Positions 11,368 to 18,404 of a stretch of DNA of 23,425 nt are shown here, piece by piece. The position numbers were made by a program, and so were the translations under genes. The DNA comes from a virus. Positions within the stretch are counted from its first letter, which is position 1, and every line of letters starts with the position of its first letter. Below the pieces are notes generated by a model. That model made no database searches. It saw only the letters and a program-made list of their open reading frames with translations, and had not been told where the DNA came from. The DNA is taken from IMG/VR virus record IMGVR_UViG_3300046804_003875, positions 1 to 23,425 of that record. One strand, given 5' to 3'.

Positions 11368-13245
11368 ATGGAATATATTATCAAAGCAAATTTTGAGAAT
11401 GACAAAGACAGCTTAACGCTATCAATGCCAATTTCTAAAATTGACGAAGAAAAAAGAATTGTAAGCGGATTTGCAACGCTAGACAATATTGATCGCCAAA
11501 ATGATAAACTTTTGGCTGAAGCGTCAATTAAAGCTTTTGAAAAATTTAAGGGTAATGTAAGACTGATGCACCAGCCAATTCCAGCTGGAAAGCTCGTCTC
11601 TTTCAGAGAAAACACATTCTTTGACCCAGAAACAAAGAAAACATACACTGGCATATTCGTTGATGCATATATTTCAAAGGGTGCAGACAATATCTGGCAG
11701 ATGGTGCTCGATGGAACTCTAACAGGATTCAGCATCGGCGGAAAAATTATTGAGTCAGAGGTCATGCTTGAGGAAGAAGAAGAGAAGGCGGTAAGAATAG
11801 TTAAAGACTATGAGCTTACAGAGCTTTCTCTTGTTGATGTTCCAGCAAATCAGTTTGCAAATATATTCTCAATTCAGAAGACCGACACTGGTTTTGTAGC
11901 GGATGGTATTTTTAATAAATCAAACATTCAAAATGTTTATTGGTGTGAGAATGATAAAAAGGCCTACCTCTCTGAAAACGATTCACATTCATGTATATTC
12001 TGCAAGTCAGACACAAATCAAATTGGATGGATTGATGAACTCAATCCAGAGGATGTAGCAAAAGCAATGTCTTCAATAGTTAAGGAACACAGTTTGAAGA
12101 AAGATGTTATTGCAACCCCACCAGCAACAGCTAAAAATCCAGTTCAGGGTATTCCCGGAGGGATGCCAAAAAAGAAGATTAAGAGAAAAGTTTGGAAGAC
12201 AGAACCCGGAATGGCAAAGCAGGGAGATTTTGTAGTATACAAAAAAGACAAAGCCATTGAAAAGGGTAGAGTAAAGTCGATAGAATATACTGGAATTTAT
12301 AAGAATAAGATGACTGGAGAAAAAATTGTAGCAACAAAAGAAAATCCTGTTGCTATAATTAGTCTGTATAAAGAATTACAAAATGGCAAACATGCTGTAA
12401 CAAAAAGAGTCACAGCAGTAAGTGCTAACGAGGTCACCAGACTTAAAGTGAAGCCTTTTGCCAACCAATCGCTACCAGAAACCATTTGGGTATCTGAGAG
12501 CGTTGATGAGCAATGGATACAACCCAAAAAAGGCAACAAAAAGGAGAGCCAAAAGGTGATGAAAAAATTTCTTTCCACATTATTTGGAAAGAAAGAAGAA
12601 ATAGGTTTACCAGTGCAAGAAGTGCTGGTAGAAAAGACTTTTAAAGGAGATATACTTCAAAAGTCTTTAGAAATTGAAACACAAGGAGGTGTTGAAATGG
12701 CTGAAAATGTAAACGAAGGACCACTTGACAACACCGAAGCTGAAGTCACCGAAACTGTAGAAACAGAAGAGGTCGAATTTGAAATTGAAGAGGCAATAGA
12801 AGAGGCCGTAGAAGCATCTGCAGAGGTTGTTGAAAAATCAGTTAACCCAGATGAGGATGAAACTGAGGAAGCCGAAGATGCCTCCGCAGATGTGGAAATT
12901 TCAAAAGCTTTGGATGATATCAAGTCCCACATTTCAGACTCAATTGCAAAGAGTCTAAATAGTACAACCGATTCCCTTACAAAAGTAGAGCAGGTCATAG
13001 AGGGACTTGCAAAAGCTTTTGACGAGAAGGTAGATAGCCTTCACAAGAAATATGAGGAATTGGCAAAAGGTTTGGCAGATGTCAGCGGTAACATTTCTGC
13101 TGTTGCAGAAAGAGTTGAGTCCGTAGAAAATGACACTGCTATAAAGAAGTCTGGAGAGTTTGAAGGTGCTCTTCCAGAATCCCCAAAGATGGAGAAGTCC
13201 GTCTGGGGAGGACGCTTCCTCGGCACAGAAAATATCTTCAACTAA
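11368..13245 (+). CDS. Prohead protease, zinc-ribbon, SH3-like and scaffold fusion
   Basis: 625 residues in four visible parts. Residues 1-170 are an XkdF/S78-type prohead serine protease. The likely catalytic His is in LMHQP (H68) and the Ser in GFSIGG (S122), with the family strand ELSLVDVPANQ after them. Residues 190-215 carry C193, H207, C209 and C212 (YWCEND, HSCIFC), a probable zinc knuckle. Residues 285-360 (GDFVVY, GRVKSIEYTG, NEVTRLKV) look like a small SH3/Tudor-like barrel. Residues 444-625 are very acidic, then helical coiled coil (ISDSIAKSLNSTTDSLTKVE), as in scaffolds. The protease would mature the head and destroy the scaffold. Expression of the full protein appears leaderless; the scaffold part has its own internal start. 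Confidence 0.85.
   Translation: MEYIIKANFENDKDSLTLSMPISKIDEEKRIVSGFATLDNIDRQNDKLLAEASIKAFEKFKGNVRLMHQPIPAGKLVSFRENTFFDPETKKTYTGIFVDAYISKGADNIWQMVLDGTLTGFSIGGKIIESEVMLEEEEEKAVRIVKDYELTELSLVDVPANQFANIFSIQKTDTGFVADGIFNKSNIQNVYWCENDKKAYLSENDSHSCIFCKSDTNQIGWIDELNPEDVAKAMSSIVKEHSLKKDVIATPPATAKNPVQGIPGGMPKKKIKRKVWKTEPGMAKQGDFVVYKKDKAIEKGRVKSIEYTGIYKNKMTGEKIVATKENPVAIISLYKELQNGKHAVTKRVTAVSANEVTRLKVKPFANQSLPETIWVSESVDEQWIQPKKGNKKESQKVMKKFLSTLFGKKEEIGLPVQEVLVEKTFKGDILQKSLEIETQGGVEMAENVNEGPLDNTEAEVTETVETEEVEFEIEEAIEEAVEASAEVVEKSVNPDEDETEEAEDASADVEISKALDDIKSHISDSIAKSLNSTTDSLTKVEQVIEGLAKAFDEKVDSLHKKYEELAKGLADVSGNISAVAERVESVENDTAIKKSGEFEGALPESPKMEKSVWGGRFLGTENIFN
12697..13245 (+). CDS. Nested scaffold protein from an internal in-frame start
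   Basis: An ATG at 12697, codon 444 of the protease gene, is preceded by AAGGAGGTG with a 5-6 base spacer, the best ribosome binding site in the gene. It would yield a 182-residue protein (MAENVNEGPLDN...) that is strongly acidic and then coiled coil, a typical scaffold. This matches the lambda C/Nu3 arrangement, where the free scaffold is made in excess of the protease-linked form. A second in-frame ATG at 12559 (MKKFLSTLFGKKEE) has AAGGAG twelve bases upstream and is a weaker candidate. The major capsid gene follows after 26 bases. Confidence 0.7.
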   Translation: MAENVNEGPLDNTEAEVTETVETEEVEFEIEEAIEEAVEASAEVVEKSVNPDEDETEEAEDASADVEISKALDDIKSHISDSIAKSLNSTTDSLTKVEQVIEGLAKAFDEKVDSLHKKYEELAKGLADVSGNISAVAERVESVENDTAIKKSGEFEGALPESPKMEKSVWGGRFLGTENIFN

Positions 13246-13271
13246 TCAAATAAAATGGAGGTGAAAGCTAA

Positions 13272-14450
13272 ATGAGTGAAATAATAGAAAAGGCACTCCC
13301 AACAGGTGTTGTTCAGTCCGTAGGTACTGGAACATCTGGCGAGATTGGTGTTAACGCCGCTGTAACAAACGGTTTGACCCCAGTAATCTCAAACAACTCC
13401 GGTGGTTCCTTGCTCCCAACACAGAGTCGTCAATTCATTGACTACATCTTTGACCAGATGGTACTTGCCAAGGATGGTCGCCGTGTTGTTATGCAGGCAA
13501 ACACAATGGAGATTGACAAGGTTCAGGTTGGAACAAGAATGGTCCGCAAGGCCAACCAAGCTGGATTTGGAACAGTAAACTCTGGTGGAGGTGGTTCCGC
13601 TACCCCAACAAGTTACACTGGTTATGGTGCAAACCTTGGTGGCGCACAGTTTACCAAGGTTGAGGTAACAACAACCAAGTTCCGCCTTGACTACGAGCTT
13701 TCAACAGAGGCCCTTGAGGATAACATTGAGGGAGCTGGATTGGAAGATCACATCGCAAGACTAATGGCTGTACAGTTCGGAAACGACCTAGAGGATATTG
13801 CAATCAACGGTATTGCTGGAGATGTTGCTGCAACAGCATCACAGACAATTTACGACACAGATCGCGCATCCTACCCATACACACTTGCCGGATTCATTTC
13901 GTTGGTATCAGCAGCAGCTGCTGGTGACAACTACTTTGCAGCAGGAAATGTTGTATCTTCTGCTACTTATGGATTCACAAGCACAGGTCTTGCATCAGGA
14001 ACGGGTTCTGCAATTACTTCAGTAGAAGCATTGTACAACGCGCTTCCTCGTAAGTTCCAAGCTCGTAGAAACGAACTTAAGATCTACGCATCAACTGCAA
14101 ATGTTCAGAAGTTGCTCACAGATCTACGCCGCGTTGGATACACTGGAGGTACCGCAGGTACATCTACAGAGCCAATCGCTACTGAAGTTCTTAACGGAGC
14201 TCGTCCACGCACAGGTGGACCCGCAGGAGCACAGTACCAGCTATTTGGAATTCCAATTCTTGAGGTTCCGCTAATGCCAGATTCATACATGGATTTGACA
14301 TTCCCAACCAACAGAATCTGGGGTTTCCAGAGAGACATTACTGTACACCGCGAGTTCAAGCCAAAGAAGGACACAGTAGAGTACACAGTTTATGTCCGTA
14401 TGGGTGTAAACATCGAAGAGGCTTCAGCATTCTCTTACTTCAAGAGCTGA
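13272..14450 (+). CDS. Major capsid protein, HK97 fold
   Basis: 392 residues directly after protease and scaffold, with a strong GGAGGTG site. Typical HK97-fold signs are a flexible N-terminal region rich in Gly/Ser/Asn, and FIDYIFDQMVLAKDGRRVVM at the start of the core. KVEVTTTKFRLDYELSTEAL with DHIARLMAVQFGNDLEDIAI is the E-loop/spine region. A late A-domain contains LFGIPILEVPLMPD and RDITVHREFKPKKDTVEYTV. It assembles the icosahedral shell. About 50 N-terminal residues could be removed by the prohead protease. Codon use differs from the neighbours: Arg is often CGT/CGC here, while the portal and connectors use almost only AGA. This suggests selection for high expression. A strong terminator follows. 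Confidence 0.93.
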   Translation: MSEIIEKALPTGVVQSVGTGTSGEIGVNAAVTNGLTPVISNNSGGSLLPTQSRQFIDYIFDQMVLAKDGRRVVMQANTMEIDKVQVGTRMVRKANQAGFGTVNSGGGGSATPTSYTGYGANLGGAQFTKVEVTTTKFRLDYELSTEALEDNIEGAGLEDHIARLMAVQFGNDLEDIAINGIAGDVAATASQTIYDTDRASYPYTLAGFISLVSAAAAGDNYFAAGNVVSSATYGFTSTGLASGTGSAITSVEALYNALPRKFQARRNELKIYASTANVQKLLTDLRRVGYTGGTAGTSTEPIATEVLNGARPRTGGPAGAQYQLFGIPILEVPLMPDSYMDLTFPTNRIWGFQRDITVHREFKPKKDTVEYTVYVRMGVNIEEASAFSYFKS

Positions 14451-14462
14451 TATTAGCTTCAA

Positions 14463-14507
14463 AATAAAGGGGTGGGAAGCAATTCCCACCCCTTTATTAT
14501 TATTTAT
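14463..14507 (+). terminator. Strong terminator after the major capsid gene
   Basis: A perfect 16-bp stem (14463-14478 with 14483-14498) with a GCAA tetraloop is followed by ATTATTTAT. The stem contains GGGGTGGGAA. It lies 12 bases after the capsid stop codon. It should end or greatly reduce transcription into the connector genes, and stabilise the capsid message. Confidence 0.9.
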
Positions 14508-14522
14508 ATAGTAAAATATACT
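14507..14522 (+). promoter_or_regulatory. Possible late promoter after the capsid terminator
   Basis: ATATAGTAAAATATACTA contains TAAAAT and TATACT as possible -10 boxes, 10-20 bases before the next ribosome binding site. It resembles, but does not match, the two 16-bp motifs at 17084 and 18030. Confidence 0.4.
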
Positions 14523-14533
14523 AGAGGTGTTGC

Positions 14534-15448
14534 ATGCAAGAGATTTTAAGATCAGATACTGAAATAGCAATTATTCCGATACCAGTCACGGGAAGCATTT
14601 TGAGCGCCTTGGCGACTGCCTATGACATGGATACACTAGAGCAGGTATATTCAGCATCAGTTAGAACAACATCAAGTGCTGGTGTTGTTGGCTTATATTT
14701 GGATGAGAATGCCTCATCATATGATAGAAAAATTAAAGTTGTCACAAGTGGAAGTCTTTCTACTGGCTCATTCTCCAGCACAATCTTCTATGAATTAAAT
14801 AGACCATTTGCCACAGTCTCTGACATTAGAACGCTAACCTCTGTTAGCTCTTCTGTAACAGACGCAAAACTAACTGCAACAGAAAGACTTTTCAGACTAT
14901 ATATTCAGTCTGAAGTACTAGAGAATTTTTATAGAGAGAACAAAGTAATTGTTGCATATGGAGAAGACTCTGACACCCTTTATCTAGATAAAAGAATATT
15001 GACTATTGACTATATTTATGAAAATGATATTTTAATTTATACTGGATCAGCTGATCCACAAAGATCAAGATATCTTCTTGAAACAGATGTGGATAAGTAT
15101 CAAATAAAGACTGTTGCAGCATCATATTCAACCGATACAGTCTTTGAGCACACAGGAATATATCTAGTCACATATGACGGAATTTTCAAAAGAGATACAA
15201 AATATACGATACAAGGAACTTTTGGCTGGGACTATGTTCCAAGTGACATTCAAATTGCAACCACAATGATGGTAGAAGATTGGTTCTGTAGAGATATTTC
15301 TGTTAGAAATAAAAACATCCAAAGACTGCAAACAGATTCATACACAGTGCAATATGCAAATGGATTCCAAGATGGATCTGGAAACTTGCTAGCAGACCAC
15401 ATTATTCAAAAATATAAGAGTTTGAGGATTTCTCCAAGGATCATATAA
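14534..15448 (+). CDS. Head-tail connector (adaptor) protein
   Basis: 304 residues starting MQEILRSDTEIAIIPIPVTG with AGAGGTG upstream. The first ~90 residues form a beta-rich domain with an extended Ser-rich linker. The remainder starts RPFATVSDIRTLTSVSSSVTDAK and carries helices with ATERLFRLYIQSEVLENFY. The end has TFGWDYVPSDIQIATTMMVEDWF (about 228-250), which is the conserved segment of HK97 gp6/SPP1 gp15-type adaptors: short strand, Pro, then a helix. Adaptors sit under the portal and close the head. The extra N-terminal domain makes it longer than the usual 100-200 residues. The next gene begins one base after the stop, so the two are translationally linked. Confidence 0.75.
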   Translation: MQEILRSDTEIAIIPIPVTGSILSALATAYDMDTLEQVYSASVRTTSSAGVVGLYLDENASSYDRKIKVVTSGSLSTGSFSSTIFYELNRPFATVSDIRTLTSVSSSVTDAKLTATERLFRLYIQSEVLENFYRENKVIVAYGEDSDTLYLDKRILTIDYIYENDILIYTGSADPQRSRYLLETDVDKYQIKTVAASYSTDTVFEHTGIYLVTYDGIFKRDTKYTIQGTFGWDYVPSDIQIATTMMVEDWFCRDISVRNKNIQRLQTDSYTVQYANGFQDGSGNLLADHIIQKYKSLRISPRII

Positions 15449-15449
15449 A

Positions 15450-15881
15450 ATGACATGCCTAACATCACTCACATACTCAATGAAGGCAGACATTTATAAG
15501 CCAGTAATTACTCAAGATAGTATTGGAACAGTATCAAAAACATATACATTTGAAAAAACTGTAGACTGTTTTGTCAGGGTTGATATAAGAACTGGAAGTG
15601 GAGACAATTCAACTGCAGTAAAAATAAAAGAGTATATAAATTATTTATATTCTCAAGTAAAAATGAAAAGCAATGAAGTTGTGCCTATGGACAGAGTTAT
15701 AGTAAAAGTTAGAAATGATTCTGGGGTTATATTTTTAGAAAATCAAGACCCATCATCAGCTGGTGGATTTGAAAATAGTACAATATTTGAATCTAAAGGC
15801 AGCACACCGATATTTAATTTTGATGGTTCTATTCTAGAATATGAAACAATGCTTTCAAGAAAAGAAATACAAAAGATGTGA
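15450..15881 (+). CDS. Head closure (stopper) protein, probable
   Basis: 143 residues with AAGGA nine bases upstream of an ATG that follows the preceding stop by one base. It begins MTCLTSLTYSMKADIYKPVI, then has QDSIGTVSKTYTFEKTVDCF, a pattern of short strands seen in SPP1 gp16/HK97 gp7-type stoppers ('MxADIYxP... D..G...KTW'). Its place between adaptor and the gp10-like gene is the standard one for a stopper, which prevents DNA leakage and docks the tail. Sequence support for the family is modest; the call leans on gene order. Confidence 0.65.
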   Translation: MTCLTSLTYSMKADIYKPVITQDSIGTVSKTYTFEKTVDCFVRVDIRTGSGDNSTAVKIKEYINYLYSQVKMKSNEVVPMDRVIVKVRNDSGVIFLENQDPSSAGGFENSTIFESKGSTPIFNFDGSILEYETMLSRKEIQKM

Positions 15882-15885
15882 TGAT

Positions 15886-16590
15886 ATGGCAAAAAATAAA
15901 CTTGACACGGGTGGTATGCCAGAAAAAATAATAAACGCAGCAACATTTCAGTTAAAAATGGTAGACACGCTTCATAACGATATTGCTGTTGCATCAAAGC
16001 TTTCCAGTGCAGCTACCAATTTAATCACAGAGTACTTTGAAAAATATTATGATAATCTTGCAAAAAGAAACAGATATCTTCATAAGCATGTATATGAGTT
16101 TGGTCATGCTGGACAAAAAGAATATAGACTATTTAAACCACAAATAACAGCAAAAGGAAATGCATCCACAGTTTCATATAAACTTATTGATGCAAAGCTT
16201 CCCAACAAAAATGGTTATATTTTTACAAAAAAAGCTCAGGTTATGGAATCGGGAACGCCAGTAACAGTAAGACCTAAAAGATCATCAATGTTAGTTTTTG
16301 ATGTTGGAGATACAACAATATTTACAAGAAAACCAGTTTATATAAAAAATCCCGGTGGAAGAGGCGTTGCTGGATCATTCAACAAAAAACTTGAAGAATT
16401 CATGTTATCAAATTCAGAACAAGTATTGAATTCTTCAAAATTTTTCACAATACTGCAAAAAGCAATGCTTGACCAAAATAAGAGTGGAATGATGAAAATA
16501 AACAAAACAAAACAGCCCATTGACAGTTTTGGCAAAGAGAGTGCTAGAATTATAGTCATGAGACTTCCGGGAGCAAAGAATGCCAAATAA
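15886..16590 (+). CDS. HK97 gp10-like neck/tail-completion protein, probable
   Basis: 234 residues from MAKNKLDTGGMPEKI. A longer reading from 15841 would lie inside the previous gene. The N-terminal half is helical with many Lys (AATNLITEYFEKYYDNLAKR), then a beta part with VTVRPKRSSMLVFDVGD and a C-terminal helix. Position between stopper and tail terminator matches the HK97 gp10 family, whose role is in the head-tail joint. The upstream site is weak (AAAAGATG), so translation may depend on reinitiation: the start lies five bases after the previous stop. The 3' end overlaps the next gene by 11 bases. Confidence is limited by my inability to compare sequences. Confidence 0.6.
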   Translation: MAKNKLDTGGMPEKIINAATFQLKMVDTLHNDIAVASKLSSAATNLITEYFEKYYDNLAKRNRYLHKHVYEFGHAGQKEYRLFKPQITAKGNASTVSYKLIDAKLPNKNGYIFTKKAQVMESGTPVTVRPKRSSMLVFDVGDTTIFTRKPVYIKNPGGRGVAGSFNKKLEEFMLSNSEQVLNSSKFFTILQKAMLDQNKSGMMKINKTKQPIDSFGKESARIIVMRLPGAKNAK

Positions 16591-17080
16591 TGTTGACTAT
16601 ACAATAATGCCAATTGTTCTAATTAATAACTATATTTGGGGATTAGCAACAGGAAGCGTTTCTGGTGTTAGCCCGGTTGCAAGTGCAGTCTGGGATACAT
16701 CGGTATATGCGTATAGACCATTCTTTCCAATCAATGAGAATCTAGCTCCAGATTCAAGCAAGATGCCATACATTCTTTATGATTATATTTTTAGGGATAC
16801 CCCAGAAAGCACATTATATGCAATATATAAGGAAGAGGCAACATATACAATTGTTGGCGACATGCCTCAAATATTTTATTTGAAGAACTACATATTTGAC
16901 CAGCTTAATAATATGGATGTAAGTGCTAGGGAAATAAACCAATATAGTGCTACAAATCAAATAAACTTTAAATACATTGACTGCTATCAAGACAACTTTT
17001 CTGTGGATGAAAAAAGAATTGATAGCTATAAGCCAAAATATATAACTACGCTCAAAATTGTATATGAATATACAAGATAA
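16580..17080 (+). CDS. Tail terminator protein, probable
   Basis: 166 residues starting MPNNVDYTIMPIVLINNYIW, with GGGAG upstream inside the previous gene and an 11-base overlap. The order of features fits lambda gpU/SPP1 gp17-type tail terminators: a helix at the start, a strand PYILYDYIFRDTPESTLYAI, a GDMPQIFYLKNYIFDQLNN helix, then KYITTLKIVYEYTR as the final strand. The pattern DxxQxxxLxxxIxDxLN followed by terminal strands is typical of this fold. It caps the tail tube when it reaches length and joins it to the head. It is the last gene before the tail tube. Confidence 0.7.
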   Translation: MPNNVDYTIMPIVLINNYIWGLATGSVSGVSPVASAVWDTSVYAYRPFFPINENLAPDSSKMPYILYDYIFRDTPESTLYAIYKEEATYTIVGDMPQIFYLKNYIFDQLNNMDVSAREINQYSATNQINFKYIDCYQDNFSVDEKRIDSYKPKYITTLKIVYEYTR

Positions 17081-17083
17081 AAC

Positions 17084-17099
17084 TACGATATAATATAAA
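17084..17099 (+). promoter_or_regulatory. 16-bp promoter-like motif upstream of the tail tube gene
   Basis: TACGATATAATATAAA includes TATAAT (17089-17094) and recurs exactly at 18030-18045. No clear -35 is present, which may mean that a phage-modified or alternative polymerase is used. About 53 bases of leader separate it from the tail tube ATG. Confidence 0.65.
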
Positions 17100-17151
17100 T
17101 GAGGAAGCGTTAACTTTAATACTTATAATTTATTGGAGGTGAAATATATAA

Positions 17152-17967
17152 ATGGCAACAAGAGATTTTCAATCAAAGAACATTGTAGTAGGAGCTGGTC
17201 AGTTCCTAGTAGGTAGATCTGGTGTTGTTACCACAACAGTACCAAGCCTTGTTAACTACGCAAAGACAGCACAGCTGCCAGAGAACATCAATGACACAAA
17301 CTGGTTCTCAGTAGGATACACAACAGAAGGAACAACACTAAGCTTTGAACCAACATATGGTGAAGTTATGGTTGACCAATTGCTCGATGTCGCAAAGATT
17401 TTCAAGAGCGGCATGAGAGTAACAGCAGCAACATCACTATCTGAGGCAACACTAGAGAACTTGCTAATCGTTCTTGGTGCAGCTGATGGAGACTTTGCAG
17501 CAGGTCCAGTAAGATCAGATCTTGCTACAAACCCAACAGCAGCATCGTCAGTAATGACAGCATCATTGAACCTTGGAGCAGACCCAGTTGTTTATGCAGC
17601 TAACGCTGCTGCTGGTGGTTTGGTAACTTCAGCATCTGCATTCGCAGGAATGTTCGCATCTTCTTCCGTTGGAGCTTCTGCTCAGTTCGCAGTAGCACTT
17701 AACATCAACGGTGGAGCTCTAGGATACCAGCCAGTAGAAAGATCAATCTGTGTTGTTGGAGCAGGCCCAACGCCAGCAAGCGCAACAAAGTCAGCAGATA
17801 GATTCTATGTTGGTTACCGTGCAGTTTCAATGGAAACTGTTGGCATTTCAGTCAAGAGAGATGATGCAACAGTATTCCCTGTAACATTCAGACTTCTACC
17901 ATTTGATGGTCAGGGTGGCGCAGATGGAAATGCAACATACGGCAGAATTATTGACCGCGTTTACTAA
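17152..17967 (+). CDS. Major tail tube protein
   Basis: 271 residues starting MATRDFQSKNIVVGAGQFLV, with GGAGGTG about 11 bases upstream. Features are a leading strand VGAGQFLVGRSG, then NWFSVGYTTEGTTLSFEPTYGEVMVDQLLDVAKIF. This is the characteristic 'GYTTEGxxxxxxPTxxxVxxDQ' segment of siphovirus tube proteins, with a C-terminal VFPVTFRLLPFD strand and an Ala/Ser-rich insert of about 60 residues. Hexamer rings of this protein form the tail tube. Alternatively the long insert may be an Ig-like outer domain. The gene stands between a 16-bp promoter motif and a perfect hairpin terminator, a self-contained high-expression unit. Confidence 0.9.
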   Translation: MATRDFQSKNIVVGAGQFLVGRSGVVTTTVPSLVNYAKTAQLPENINDTNWFSVGYTTEGTTLSFEPTYGEVMVDQLLDVAKIFKSGMRVTAATSLSEATLENLLIVLGAADGDFAAGPVRSDLATNPTAASSVMTASLNLGADPVVYAANAAAGGLVTSASAFAGMFASSSVGASAQFAVALNINGGALGYQPVERSICVVGAGPTPASATKSADRFYVGYRAVSMETVGISVKRDDATVFPVTFRLLPFDGQGGADGNATYGRIIDRVY

Positions 17968-17985
17968 AATTTAATATAGATGTGG

Positions 17986-18022
17986 ATTATGGCAGGTGAC
18001 CCCTGCCATAATTCATTTATTA
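17986..18022 (+). terminator. Terminator after the tail tube gene
   Basis: A perfect 11-bp stem ATTATGGCAGG (17986-17996) with CCTGCCATAAT (18002-18012) and a 5-base loop is followed by TCATTTATTAT, 18 bases after the tube stop codon. Confidence 0.85.
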
Positions 18023-18029
18023 TCAAATA

Positions 18030-18045
18030 TACGATATAATATAAA
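18030..18045 (+). promoter_or_regulatory. 16-bp promoter-like motif upstream of the G/GT genes
   Basis: TACGATATAATATAAA is an exact copy of 17084-17099. It lies immediately after the tail tube terminator and 23 bases before the G start. A new transcript beginning here would re-establish expression of chaperone and tape measure genes after the terminator. Confidence 0.65.
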
Positions 18046-18068
18046 AAACATATGCGAAAGGATGAATA

Positions 18069-18404
18069 ATGGCAACAAAAGTATATGAAACAATTGAGCT
18101 TGAACTGCTTGACGGAACAATCGTCACAGTAAAGCCACTGAACCTGAAAAATTTAAGAGCGGTAATGAAGGAATGGTCCAAGACCGCAGGAATTGAAAAT
18201 GAAGATGAGTTCATTGATATTCTTGTTGCTTGCACCAAGATTTCACTAAAGCAACTTGCCCCAAGCCTACTAGAGCCAGAGGATGTTGTTGAAGAAGTTA
18301 TTGACCTACAGACTATGTATAAAATCCTTGAGATAGCAGCGGAGATCAAACTGAATGACCCAAATCTCCTAGCGGCAGCTCAGGGAGTTCTTGGGACGAA
18401 CTAA
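18069..18404 (+). CDS. Tail assembly chaperone, gpG-like
   Basis: 111 residues (MATKVYETIELELLDGTIVT) with AAAGGATG upstream. The N-terminal strands (IELELLDGTIVTVKPLNLKN) are followed by helices (LRAVMKEWSKTAG; IDILVACTKISLKQLAP). This pattern is common to small chaperones encoded just before the tape measure gene in Gram-positive siphoviruses. The shorter protein ends LLAAAQGVLGTN. A -1 shift at CCCAAAT (18359-18365) produces a longer version. Both forms help fold the tape measure protein and recruit tube subunits; a fixed ratio is set by the shift. Name by analogy with lambda gpG. Confidence 0.85.
   Translation: MATKVYETIELELLDGTIVTVKPLNLKNLRAVMKEWSKTAGIENEDEFIDILVACTKISLKQLAPSLLEPEDVVEEVIDLQTMYKILEIAAEIKLNDPNLLAAAQGVLGTN
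18359..18365 (+). other. -1 ribosomal frameshift slippery site CCCAAAT
   Basis: In the G frame the codons are GAC CCA AAT, so the heptamer is C CCA AAT, of the canonical X XXY YYZ form. The -1 frame has a TGA stop at 18356-18358, directly before the heptamer. The shift must therefore occur between 18359 and the G stop at 18402. I find no other canonical heptamer in that window. Confidence 0.85.

Noticed and set aside
12297-12998. Minus-strand open frames inside the protease/scaffold gene
   Set aside because: Their Ser/Val/Ile-rich translations are the expected antisense of acidic, Lys-rich coding sequence; no start signals.
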